DNA of 39,850 nucleotides from an uncultured Oscillospiraceae bacterium (GTDB lineage Bacteria; Bacillota; Clostridia; Oscillospirales; Oscillospiraceae): positions 1 to 39,850 of the forward strand of contig CALWZP010000021.1 of the NCBI GenBank assembly GCA_944386055.1, read 5' to 3'. Both the position numbers and the translations under genes were made by a program. A model generated the notes under the pieces. It saw only the letters and a program-made list of their open reading frames with translations, ran no database searches and was not told where the DNA came from. This document shows, in pieces, positions 1 through 6,791 of the stretch; position 1 is the stretch's first letter, and each line of letters starts with the position of its first letter.

Positions 1-500
1 TCGTGGAGGTGGATCTCCGCGTTGCGGTGGGCGTCGGCGATCTCCTGGTCATAGATCTCGCTGAGCCAGTAGTTGGCGGTGATGGCCCCGGAGTTGGACA
101 GGATGAGGCCGCCCACCGAGTAGGTGACGGTGGAGTTCTCCTTCACCCGCCAGTCGTTGATCTGCAGGTAGTTGTCCACCAGGTCCTTGTAGTTGAGCAG
201 GGTGGAGTTGAGGTTGCGCACCTTCTCCCGCTGCTTGCGGTAGAGGATATAGGCCTTGGCCACATCGGCGTAGCCCGACTCGGACAGCACCTTCTCCACG
301 CTGTCCTGGATGTCCTCCACATGGATGCGCCCGTCCCGGATCTTGGGCTCGAAATCCGCGGTCACCCGCAGCGCCAGCATGTCCAGAATGCTGGGGTGGG
401 ACTGCCTCCCCAGGGCGTCAAAAGCCTTTCCGATGGCGGCGCTGATCTTGCTGATCTCAAACTGCGCGGCTGAACCGTCCCGCTTGGTCACCTCATACAT
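1..500 (-). CDS. nrdD: Anaerobic (class III) ribonucleoside-triphosphate reductase, N-terminal part
   Basis: Only the first 166 codons are in the window; the gene runs off the left edge. The protein opens MYEVTKRDGS and continues with an ATP-cone-type segment (residues about 1-95, including the stretch around SKISAAIGKAF and VEDIQDSVEKVL) and then the start of the reductase domain (NSTVTYSVGGLILSNSGAI). This is the classic NrdD N-terminus. The family reduces ribonucleoside triphosphates to deoxynucleotides in the cytoplasm with a glycyl radical; the radical-bearing C-terminus is outside the window. The ATP cone is the allosteric dATP/ATP sensor. The ATG at 498-500 follows a GGGGGAG ribosome site. 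The gene has its own promoter and two NrdR boxes, and its activase gene lies just upstream on the same strand. Confidence 0.93.
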   Translation of the reverse strand, partial: MYEVTKRDGSAAQFEISKISAAIGKAFDALGRQSHPSILDMLALRVTADFEPKIRDGRIHVEDIQDSVEKVLSESGYADVAKAYILYRKQREKVRNLNSTLLNYKDLVDNYLQINDWRVKENSTVTYSVGGLILSNSGAITANYWLSEIYDQEIADAHRNAEIHLH

Positions 501-567
501 CACTGTCTCCCCCTCGTCTTTTCTTCCGTGGACCGCCGGTCAGCCCGGCCGGCGGCGAAGTAAGACT

Positions 568-596
568 ACTATACCACCTTCTCCCTCCGTCGTCAA
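568..596 (-). promoter_or_regulatory. Sigma-A promoter of nrdD
   Basis: On the minus strand, -35 TTGACG (591-596) and -10 TATAGT (568-573) are separated by exactly 17 bp. Transcription would start near 561, about 60 nt before the nrdD start codon. The -35 region is overlapped by one NrdR box. Confidence 0.85.
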
Positions 597-605
597 TATA
601 TAGTT
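592..605. promoter_or_regulatory. NrdR box 1 (promoter-proximal)
   Basis: The plus-strand 14-mer GTCAATATATAGTT matches the NrdR-box core CACWATATATWGTG at 11 of 14 positions and overlaps the -35 element of the nrdD promoter, where a repressor would block RNA polymerase. NrdR is the ATP/dATP-sensing repressor of ribonucleotide reductase genes. Its gene is not in the window. Confidence 0.7.
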
Positions 606-623
606 TTTATTTTTCTCCCTCCG

Positions 624-637
624 CACAAGATATTGTG
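624..637. promoter_or_regulatory. NrdR box 2 (promoter-distal)
   Basis: The 14-mer CACAAGATATTGTG matches CACWATATATWGTG at 13 of 14 positions and is nearly palindromic. It begins 32 bp from box 1, about three helical turns, which is the usual spacing of tandem NrdR boxes, so both boxes lie on the same DNA face upstream of nrdD. Confidence 0.8.
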
Positions 638-704
638 TCTCTGTCTCGCAGCCTCTGTCCGTCCCCGGCGGGCAGGGAGGGGTGGGAGCCGGTCTTCCGT
701 CCCG

Positions 705-1397
705 TTATCCCTCTCCCCGGATCGCCGCGGCGGGCACATAGGGGCGCAGGATCTCCACAAACTCCGCCATCTGTTCCGGAGAACAGGGGGACAGGCCGGG
801 GCGCAGCACGCTGTCCCGGTCCACGAAGGACTGCAGGAAGTACCGCCTGGCCCCCGCCAGCCAGGGGCCGATGTCCCGGAAGGACCCCTCTTCGTGGAAC
901 TGCTTCACCACGGTGGTGCGGAACTCATAGTCCACGGTGCCCTCCAGGAGGAAGGCCACGCTCTCCCGGATGGGCCTCAGATCCAGCCCGGGCACCCCGG
1001 CGGTCTCGGCGTAGCGGCCGGGGGAGTTCTTCACATCCATGGCCACATAGTCCGCCAGCCCCGCCTCCACCACGGCCCGCAGCCGCTGGGGGTGGCTGCC
1101 GTTGGTGTCCAGCTTCACCGGATAGCCCAGAGCGCGGATCTCCCGGAGCAGGCCGGGCAGGCCGGGGCGCAGCAGGGGCTCCCCCCCGGTGACGCACACC
1201 CCGTCCAGCAGTCCCCGGCGCTTTTCCAGAAAGGAGAGCAGCTCCTCCTCTGTCAGCTCCGCCTCCGCGCCGGCATCCAGCAGTCCGGCGTTGTGGCAGA
1301 AGGGACAGCGGAAATCGCACCCCCCTAAAAAAACCGTGCAGGCCACCTTCCCCGGCCAGTCCAGCAAGGTCAGCTTCTGCAGTCCATGGATTTTCAC
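705..1397 (-). CDS. nrdG: Anaerobic ribonucleoside-triphosphate reductase activating protein (radical SAM)
   Basis: This 230-residue radical-SAM protein has the cluster motif C27-x3-C31-x2-C34 (GGCDFRCPFCHN), followed by TGGEPLL and KLDTNGSHP motifs typical of the NrdG2 subgroup. The family uses a [4Fe-4S] cluster and S-adenosylmethionine to place the glycyl radical on NrdD. The start is taken as GTG at 1395-1397, preceded by GGAAGCGAGGG; the open frame extends further upstream but that part has no ribosome site and no family similarity. Its own promoter lies at 1432-1460. nrdD follows on the same strand after about 200 bp with a separate, NrdR-controlled promoter. A pyruvate-formate-lyase-type activase is a less likely alternative because nrdD is adjacent. 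Confidence 0.88.
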   Translation of the reverse strand: MKIHGLQKLTLLDWPGKVACTVFLGGCDFRCPFCHNAGLLDAGAEAELTEEELLSFLEKRRGLLDGVCVTGGEPLLRPGLPGLLREIRALGYPVKLDTNGSHPQRLRAVVEAGLADYVAMDVKNSPGRYAETAGVPGLDLRPIRESVAFLLEGTVDYEFRTTVVKQFHEEGSFRDIGPWLAGARRYFLQSFVDRDSVLRPGLSPCSPEQMAEFVEILRPYVPAAAIRGEG

Positions 1398-1431
1398 GGT
1401 CCCTCGCTTCCTTTCCCCGTCCGTTTCCCCC

Positions 1432-1460
1432 AGTATACCCCATCTCCTTCCAAAGGGCAA
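1432..1460 (-). promoter_or_regulatory. Promoter of nrdG
   Basis: Minus strand: -35 TTGCCC (1455-1460), 17-bp spacer, -10 TATACT (1432-1437). The start point would fall about 28 nt before the GTG start of nrdG. The -35 is weak (4 of 6), the -10 good (5 of 6). Confidence 0.6.
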
Positions 1461-1484
1461 TGCCGCAAAGCCCGGAAAGGCCGC

Positions 1485-1517
1485 GCCGGGCCGCCCCCGT
1501 ATTGGGGGCGGCCCGGC
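1485..1517 (-). terminator. Hairpin terminator of the oxidoreductase operon
   Basis: A perfect 14-bp stem (GCCGGGCCGCCCCC, loop GTATT, and its complement) lies 14 nt after the ThiF-like stop codon. The following tract on the minus strand is only weakly T-rich (GCGGCCTTTCC), so termination may be partial. Confidence 0.65.
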
Positions 1518-1530
1518 GTCTCTCCGGTCT

Positions 1531-2265
1531 TCACTGCTGTCCGGACGCCCCGCAGGCGGGGCAGCCGGGGTCCCGCCGCAGGGGGACCATCCGGCTTTCC
1601 ATGGTCATCAGATCTGCGGTGAACAGCCGGCCGGTGAGCAGCTCTCCCCGGCCGGTGAGGTATTTGATGGCCTCCGCCGCCGCCACGCTCCCCGCGCAGC
1701 CGCAGGCGGGACCCAGGGTGCTTCCCGACACGCTGCCCGCAGGGTGTCCGAAGGCGCAGCGGACGCAAGGGCTGCGCCCCGGCAGGCAGGTCATCACCTG
1801 AAACCGCAGCCCCTGGGTCCCGCAGTGGCAGAAGGGGACCCCCGCGGCCACGCAGCTGTCGCTGATCATCAGCTTGGTCTCCAGCCCGTCCGCCCCGTCG
1901 ATGACGAAGTCATAGCGCCGGGCCAGCGCGGGCAGGGTCTGGCTGGACACATACTCCGGGATGACGCGGATCTGTACCCCGGGGTTCCGGGCCGCCATGG
2001 CCCGGGCCGCGGAGCGTGCCTTGTTTTCCCCCAGCCGGTCCGCCGTGTGGATGATCTGCCGCTGAAGGTTGGACCGCTCCACCCGGTCCCCGTCCGCCAC
2101 GGCGATGGTGCCCACGCCGGCGGCGGCCAGGTAGAGCAGGGCGGCGGAACCCACGCCCCCCGCCCCGATGACCAGCACCCGGCCCCGGCGCAGCGCCTGC
2201 TGCCCCTCCTCTCCCAGGATGGACAGGCTGCGGGCATACCGCTCCCGCTCCTCTTCGCTCAGCAC
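1531..2265 (-). CDS. ThiF/MoeB/HesA-family adenylyltransferase (E1-like)
   Basis: This 244-residue protein has the E1 fold: nucleotide loop GAGGVGS (34-40), DGDRVERSNLQRQ (58-70, the adenylation motif R-x-N-x-x-R/Q), and two zinc-binding CxxC pairs (C167/C170 and C235/C238). Cysteines near 160 and 188-190 are candidates for thioester or persulfide chemistry. Such enzymes adenylate the C-terminus of a ThiS/MoaD-like carrier so it can carry sulfur for molybdopterin, thiamine or tungsto-pterin assembly. Translation starts at GTG behind GGAGGAGGGAG. It is the last gene of the AOR operon and directly follows the ThiS-like gene, so it most likely matures the pterin cofactor of that oxidoreductase. 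The same pairing is found beside other AOR genes, such as AorD/AorE-type maturation genes. Confidence 0.82.
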   Translation of the reverse strand: MLSEEERERYARSLSILGEEGQQALRRGRVLVIGAGGVGSAALLYLAAAGVGTIAVADGDRVERSNLQRQIIHTADRLGENKARSAARAMAARNPGVQIRVIPEYVSSQTLPALARRYDFVIDGADGLETKLMISDSCVAAGVPFCHCGTQGLRFQVMTCLPGRSPCVRCAFGHPAGSVSGSTLGPACGCAGSVAAAEAIKYLTGRGELLTGRLFTADLMTMESRMVPLRRDPGCPACGASGQQ

Positions 2266-2280
2266 GGCGCTCCCTCCTCC

Positions 2281-2484
2281 TCAGCTGTCCCCCAAAAAGT
2301 ACAGCAGCTGGAGCCGGTCTCCCTCCTGCAGCAGGGTGCTCTTCCGCCGGTCCGGCGGGATGTCCCTGTCGTTGACATGGATGATGGCCACCTCCTGGTT
2401 CCTCACCTGCTCCAGATCCATCCACTCCTGTACCGTAAGCGGCCGGGGATAGGTCTTCCGCTCGCCGTCCACTGTGATCTCCAT
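2281..2484 (-). CDS. ThiS/MoaD-like small carrier protein without C-terminal diglycine
   Basis: This 67-residue protein looks like a beta-grasp sulfur carrier: MEITVDGERKTYP at the N-terminus, the middle stretch VAIIHVNDRDIP and the end EGDRLQLLYFLGDS. ThiS and MoaD normally end in GG, which the E1 partner adenylates; here the chain ends in GDS. The ATG at 2484 follows GGAGGAGG. It lies 16 nt upstream of the ThiF-like gene and 28 nt after the ferredoxin gene, clearly in the AOR operon. A role in cofactor sulfuration is inferred from context; the missing diglycine leaves the chemistry open. Confidence 0.7.
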   Translation of the reverse strand: MEITVDGERKTYPRPLTVQEWMDLEQVRNQEVAIIHVNDRDIPPDRRKSTLLQEGDRLQLLYFLGDS

Positions 2485-2512
2485 CTGCTCTGCCTCCTCC
2501 GTCCGTTCCGAC

Positions 2513-3115
2513 TTACGCCAGCTTCACCGCGCCCACCCGGCACCAGTCCTGGCAGATGCCGCAGCGCAGGCACTTGTCCTCCTGGATGGCAAATGGGGTG
2601 CGCACCACATCCCGCAGCTCGTAGTTATAGGGGGGCTCCTCTCCATGGATCACCCCTGCGGGGCAGTGACTGGCGCACAGGCCGCAGCTGACGCACACCG
2701 CCGGGTCGATGACATAGGGGCGCTCCGCCTTGGGTTCCCCGACCTGCTCCAGGGCGTCCTTCCGGCATTTCTCCGCGCACAGGCCGCAGCCCACGCATTT
2801 GTCCGGGTCTACCGTATAGGGCTTTTTGATCTCGCCGGTGATGGCTTTTGCCGGACAGACCCGGGCGCACAGGGAACAGCCGATGCACTTCTCCGCGATC
2901 ACCCGGTATACCCGCCTCGGCTTGGGTGCGGGCCATACCTCCGCCCCATCGTGGACCGCCCCCTCCGGACAGGTCTCCGCGCAGATGCGGCAGTCGATGC
3001 ATTTCTCCGGTTGGATGGTGAACCAGTTGGTCCCCGCGGCGATGGCCCCGGTGGGGCAGCGCCGCTGGCACTCGCCGCAGGCGATGCAGTCCGCCTGTTC
3101 AATATACTGTGCCAT
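2513..3115 (-). CDS. Polyferredoxin with six [4Fe-4S] motifs, AOR electron-transfer partner
   Basis: This 200-residue soluble protein carries six CxxCxxCxxxC(P) motifs in a row: CIACGECQRRCP (from residue 10), CIDCRICAETCP, CIGCSLCARVCP, CVGCGLCAEKC, CVSCGLCASHCP and CLRCGICQDWC. It therefore probably holds six [4Fe-4S] clusters, more than the usual four of AOR-linked ferredoxin subunits. There is no signal peptide or membrane segment, so it is cytoplasmic. It starts 6 nt after the AOR stop codon (ATG behind GAGGAG), implying translational coupling and a shared complex. The likely role is to pass electrons between the pterin enzyme and a cellular carrier; the partner is not visible here. Confidence 0.88.
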   Translation of the reverse strand: MAQYIEQADCIACGECQRRCPTGAIAAGTNWFTIQPEKCIDCRICAETCPEGAVHDGAEVWPAPKPRRVYRVIAEKCIGCSLCARVCPAKAITGEIKKPYTVDPDKCVGCGLCAEKCRKDALEQVGEPKAERPYVIDPAVCVSCGLCASHCPAGVIHGEEPPYNYELRDVVRTPFAIQEDKCLRCGICQDWCRVGAVKLA

Positions 3116-3121
3116 TGCTCC

Positions 3122-5059
3122 TCACGCCTTTCTCACCGCTTCCGGGGCGGTGGCAAAATCGATCTCTTCCATGGCGGGGACCACATCCTCCAGCCCCAGC
3201 CGCCGCAGGGTATCCGCCGTGGGGCAGGCGGTCTCCACATCCCAGCCGAGGCCCGCGGCGATGCCGTCGAACATCCGCTTCTGCACCTGGGGGGTGACCA
3301 CGGCCGGCTGCTTCCACTCCCCCTCGGTGGGCAGGGACATCCATCGTTTGGACACCCCGTAGTCATGGGCCCGCATCCCATTGCGCAGATTCAGGCAGCG
3401 CATCAGGGACACCATGCGGTAGCCGAACTGCTTGGCCTCCTCCACCGTCATGTCCCAGCCGGTGACCGCGTTCAGGGTACGCACCACACAGCGCCAGTCC
3501 GCCTGGGTGTAGAACATACACACCCCGGTGGCGTCGTCCAGCGGCCGGTGGCAGGCGATCTTCACATAGTGGTCCACGATGTCGTCCACATCAAAGGGCT
3601 TGGCCGGCTTGTCGATTCCGAAGTTCTCCTTATCCACAAAGCCCTCCACGGGGTTCATCAGATTGGAGCCGTAGTCCGACATGCCAAAGCCCGCCAGACG
3701 GCTCCACTGGCTGCGCTGGTCGTGGATGTGGGGGGCGAAGCCCTGCGTGGTGTACACCGCATGCTCGTCGGCCCCCCGGCCGATCCTCTCCGCGGCCCGC
3801 TTCACCCCCTCTGCCAGGAGGTCGCCCACCCCTTCCCGGCGGGCAATCCGCTTTACCAGCTCGATGCCCGCGTCGCAGTTGCCCCAGTTCATCTCCAGGC
3901 CGTCCAGCTCCTCCCGGGACAGGATGCCGCACTCATACAGCTCGTACACCATGGCCAGCAGGAAGCCGCACTCCTTCACATCCATCCCCATCCGGTCGAT
4001 GGTGATGCCCAGGGCCAGGCCGCCGGCGGTGTCGTCAAAGTTGCCGATGAGGGCGCTGGTGGCGCTCATTCCCTCGTATTCCGGCTCGTCCCCCACCATG
4101 CCCTTGTACTTGCCGTCTACAATCTCCAGCGAGTGGCAGTGGTTCCAGGGGCAGGCCCAGCAGGCGGTGCGCACCCATTTGAACCGGGGGTCCTCCTCCA
4201 GCTTGTCCCGGTTGAAATTGCCGCAGGTGGGAAACTCGGTGGAGGTGTAGTTCTTGATGGGCAGCAGATGGGCCATGTTCATCATGTTCAGGCTGCCCAG
4301 GGTGCCCACATACCGGGTCCCGGAGGCCTTGGATTTGCCGGAGGCGGTGTTGGCGTTGGCATCGTCAAACCACACCTGACGCGCCTTGTCCAGCTCCTCC
4401 GGATCGGCCACCTCCACCTCCCGGTCCAGCCGCTGGATGGCGATGGCCTTCAGCTTCTTGTGTCCCATGACGGTGCCCGGCCCGTTGCTGGAGGCCAGGT
4501 GCCCCTTGTCGTTGAAAATGCCCGCGAAGCGCACTCCGTGCTCCCCGGCAGGGCCGATGCAGGCCACGCTGCTGCGCCGCCCGGGCAGGCCCAACGCCTC
4601 CTTCAGGGCGTCCTCCGTCTCCCAGGTGTCCTTGCCCAGCAGCCAATCCGCCGGCCGGAGCTCCGCCGTGTCCTCCCCCAGAAACAGATACTGCCACTCC
4701 GGGGCCTCTCCCTCCACAATGAGGATGTCATACCCCGCCCGCCGAAGGCAGGAGCCCCAGTGTCCCAGGGTCTGGGCAGAGGACAGCCCGTTGGTCAGCG
4801 ACCCGATGGTGTTGACGCAGCACAGCCCCGAGCCGCAAACCGTGGTGCCCGTCAGGGCGCCCAGGGAGAAAATCAGCTTGTTGTCCGGCGAGTTCCACGC
4901 CGTCTCGGGGGGGAGCTCCTCCCACAGCAGCCGGGTACCAAAACCCATGCCGCCCACATACTTGCGGCCCCAGGCCGCATCCTTTTTCTCCCGGGTGATG
5001 GTCCCGGTGGTCAGATTGACCCGCAGGATGCGGGGTTCATATCGATAAGTTTGGCTCAT
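3122..5059 (-). CDS. Aldehyde:ferredoxin oxidoreductase family tungsto/molybdo-bis-pterin enzyme
   Basis: The 645-residue length is usual for the family. The N-terminal domain starts YEPRILRVNLTTGTI and continues with KYVGGMGFGTRLLWEELPP, TGTTVCGSGLCCV and SSNGPGTVMGHKKLKAIAI, all hallmark AOR segments for binding two pterins. The [4Fe-4S] ligands are C300, C303 and C308 (ACWACPWNHCHS) plus C514 (DATGVCMFY). The middle spacing C-x2-C-x4-C is one residue longer than the C-x2-C-x3-C of characterised AORs. Family members oxidise aldehydes or carboxylate-type substrates, or reduce them, with a tungsten or molybdenum bis-pterin and ferredoxin; the substrate here cannot be read from sequence. The ATG at 5059 follows AAGGAGATAGGTGAG. 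It sits between a two-transporter block and its own ferredoxin and carrier genes. Confidence 0.9.
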   Translation of the reverse strand: MSQTYRYEPRILRVNLTTGTITREKKDAAWGRKYVGGMGFGTRLLWEELPPETAWNSPDNKLIFSLGALTGTTVCGSGLCCVNTIGSLTNGLSSAQTLGHWGSCLRRAGYDILIVEGEAPEWQYLFLGEDTAELRPADWLLGKDTWETEDALKEALGLPGRRSSVACIGPAGEHGVRFAGIFNDKGHLASSNGPGTVMGHKKLKAIAIQRLDREVEVADPEELDKARQVWFDDANANTASGKSKASGTRYVGTLGSLNMMNMAHLLPIKNYTSTEFPTCGNFNRDKLEEDPRFKWVRTACWACPWNHCHSLEIVDGKYKGMVGDEPEYEGMSATSALIGNFDDTAGGLALGITIDRMGMDVKECGFLLAMVYELYECGILSREELDGLEMNWGNCDAGIELVKRIARREGVGDLLAEGVKRAAERIGRGADEHAVYTTQGFAPHIHDQRSQWSRLAGFGMSDYGSNLMNPVEGFVDKENFGIDKPAKPFDVDDIVDHYVKIACHRPLDDATGVCMFYTQADWRCVVRTLNAVTGWDMTVEEAKQFGYRMVSLMRCLNLRNGMRAHDYGVSKRWMSLPTEGEWKQPAVVTPQVQKRMFDGIAAGLGWDVETACPTADTLRRLGLEDVVPAMEEIDFATAPEAVRKA

Positions 5060-5168
5060 CTCACCTATCTCCTTTCTTCATTATTGTCCTGAAAACGGCG
5101 ACAGCAGAGGCACGGCCCCGCCCGGGACCGCCCTCCACTGTCCGCATGGTCAATCATTTGTCAGGGTG

Positions 5169-6734
5169 TCACGCCTGGGCGGGCTTCTTCTCCTTCAGCA
5201 GCAGCATAGAGACAAAGGCCACCACCAGCAGGCACAGCAGTACGATGAACACCACCCGCAGGGATCCGGCGTAGGCGCTGTTCACATTGCCGATCATGGT
5301 GGAGAACAGGCCCTGGGCCTCCTGGGGCAGGCTGTTCATAAACTCGTTGGTCCCCGCCGAATCCACCAGGGCGCCGGCGCTGAGATAGGGGCTCAGCTCC
5401 TCCATGGAGACATAGTCGGTGAGCCCCTCCGGCACCACATGGGCCAGCCGGGCGCTGAAATTGCTGTTGAGGATCAGGCCCATGATGGACAGACCGATGG
5501 TACCCGTCAGGGACTGGAAGCTCTGGAGGGTGCCGGTACCCATGCTGATCTCGCTGCTGGGCAGATTGTTCTGGATGCCGGTGGTGAAGGCGCCCATCAC
5601 CGCGCCGTTGCCGAAGCCGATGATGCACATCATCACATACAGCAGCGCGATGGGGGTGGTGGCGTTGCAGGTGGACTGGAGGAACATGCTCACCGCGTAC
5701 AGGCCCACGATCACCAGCATGATCTCCTTGATTCGTCCCTTCCGCGCTGCGATGGCGTAGCCTGCCACCAGGCCCGCCACCGTGTTCACGATGGCCTGGA
5801 CGGACAGGATGGCGCCGGAGGCGGTGGCCGTCATGCCGCGGATGGACTGGGCATACAGGGTGAAGTAGGTGTTGGACGCGAACATGCAGGGCCAGATGGC
5901 GCAGGCCGCCAGCAGGCACAGCACGAAATACTTATTTTTGAACAGCCCCATATCGATGAGGGGCGCCTTGGACTTTTTCTCCGCGAACACGAACGCGATG
6001 GCGCACACCACGAACAGCACCAGCAGCACCACGATCAGCGGGTCGGTCCAGCCCCGGGTGCTCACCCAGTTGAAGGCCAGCACCGCACAAGTGGCGGACA
6101 CCGCCATGAGCACAAAGCCCGGGATATCGATGTACGCCATGGCATCCTTCTTCACATTGGGATACTGGGTCAGCAGCAGCGCCACCACGATCACGCCCAC
6201 CACAATGGTGGCGTAGAACACCGCCCGCCAGCCCAGGGCGTCATAGATCACGCCGCCCAGGGTGGGCCCGAAGATGTTGCAGATGCCGGTGATGGTGCCG
6301 TAAAAGCCCAGGTACTTGGCCTTGTCCGCGCCGGTGTGCAGCTCGCCCAGGGCGGTGAGGCAGTTGGCCAGCATGAAGCCCTGGCCCAGGCCCTGGCCGC
6401 CGCGGAAAATGACATGCATCAGCATGTTGGTGCTCAGGCCGGCCAGCAGCATGGACACCGAGTAGATGGCAATGCCCGCCATGATCAGGTTCCGCCGGCC
6501 GAAGATATCGCCCAGCTTGCAGGAGATGGGCATCGCCAGGGTGCTGCACAGGAAGAAGATGGTGTTCATCAGGGTGTACAGGTTCACATCTCCCAGGTCT
6601 GCCGTGATATAGGTACCCACGGTACGGGCCATGGCGTTGAAGAACAAAATCTCTGCCAGCGCCAGGAAGATGGCCACGGTGGCGATCATACGCCTGGACC
6701 GCGGCATCCCTTCATAGGTGATTGTCTCGCTCAT
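5169..6734 (-). CDS. MFS transporter, DHA2 (14-TM, EmrB/QacA-like)
   Basis: This is a 521-residue integral membrane protein with about 14 hydrophobic segments. The MFS loop motif GDIFGRRNLIMAG is at about residues 74-86 and the antiporter-like segment FNIFGPTLGGVIYDALGWRAVF-type region follows TM5 (written in the protein as GICNIFGPTLGGVIYD). Length and layout fit the DHA2 proton-antiporter group, which exports drugs or organic anions. It starts with ATG behind GGAGGAGAATTT, 57 nt after the GPH symporter gene and 109 nt before the AOR gene. In this operon it may move the substrate or product of the oxidoreductase; that is inference from position. Confidence 0.85.
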   Translation of the reverse strand: MSETITYEGMPRSRRMIATVAIFLALAEILFFNAMARTVGTYITADLGDVNLYTLMNTIFFLCSTLAMPISCKLGDIFGRRNLIMAGIAIYSVSMLLAGLSTNMLMHVIFRGGQGLGQGFMLANCLTALGELHTGADKAKYLGFYGTITGICNIFGPTLGGVIYDALGWRAVFYATIVVGVIVVALLLTQYPNVKKDAMAYIDIPGFVLMAVSATCAVLAFNWVSTRGWTDPLIVVLLVLFVVCAIAFVFAEKKSKAPLIDMGLFKNKYFVLCLLAACAIWPCMFASNTYFTLYAQSIRGMTATASGAILSVQAIVNTVAGLVAGYAIAARKGRIKEIMLVIVGLYAVSMFLQSTCNATTPIALLYVMMCIIGFGNGAVMGAFTTGIQNNLPSSEISMGTGTLQSFQSLTGTIGLSIMGLILNSNFSARLAHVVPEGLTDYVSMEELSPYLSAGALVDSAGTNEFMNSLPQEAQGLFSTMIGNVNSAYAGSLRVVFIVLLCLLVVAFVSMLLLKEKKPAQA

Positions 6735-6791
6735 AAATTCTCCTCCTCAAAAAATCTCTCTATCACCGCCGCGTCGCCGCGGTCAGCTCTC

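Noticed and set aside
2281-2300. Frameshift explanation for the missing diglycine of the ThiS-like protein
   Set aside because: One additional G would create FLGG, but the chain would then run on as QLRR and enter the ThiF gene without a stop at GG, so a simple base error does not restore a normal carrier end.
2474-5092. 872-residue open frame on the plus strand
   Set aside because: It is the complement of the AOR, ferredoxin and ThiS genes, has His/Gly/Gln/Leu-rich antisense composition typical of high-GC DNA, and matches no family.
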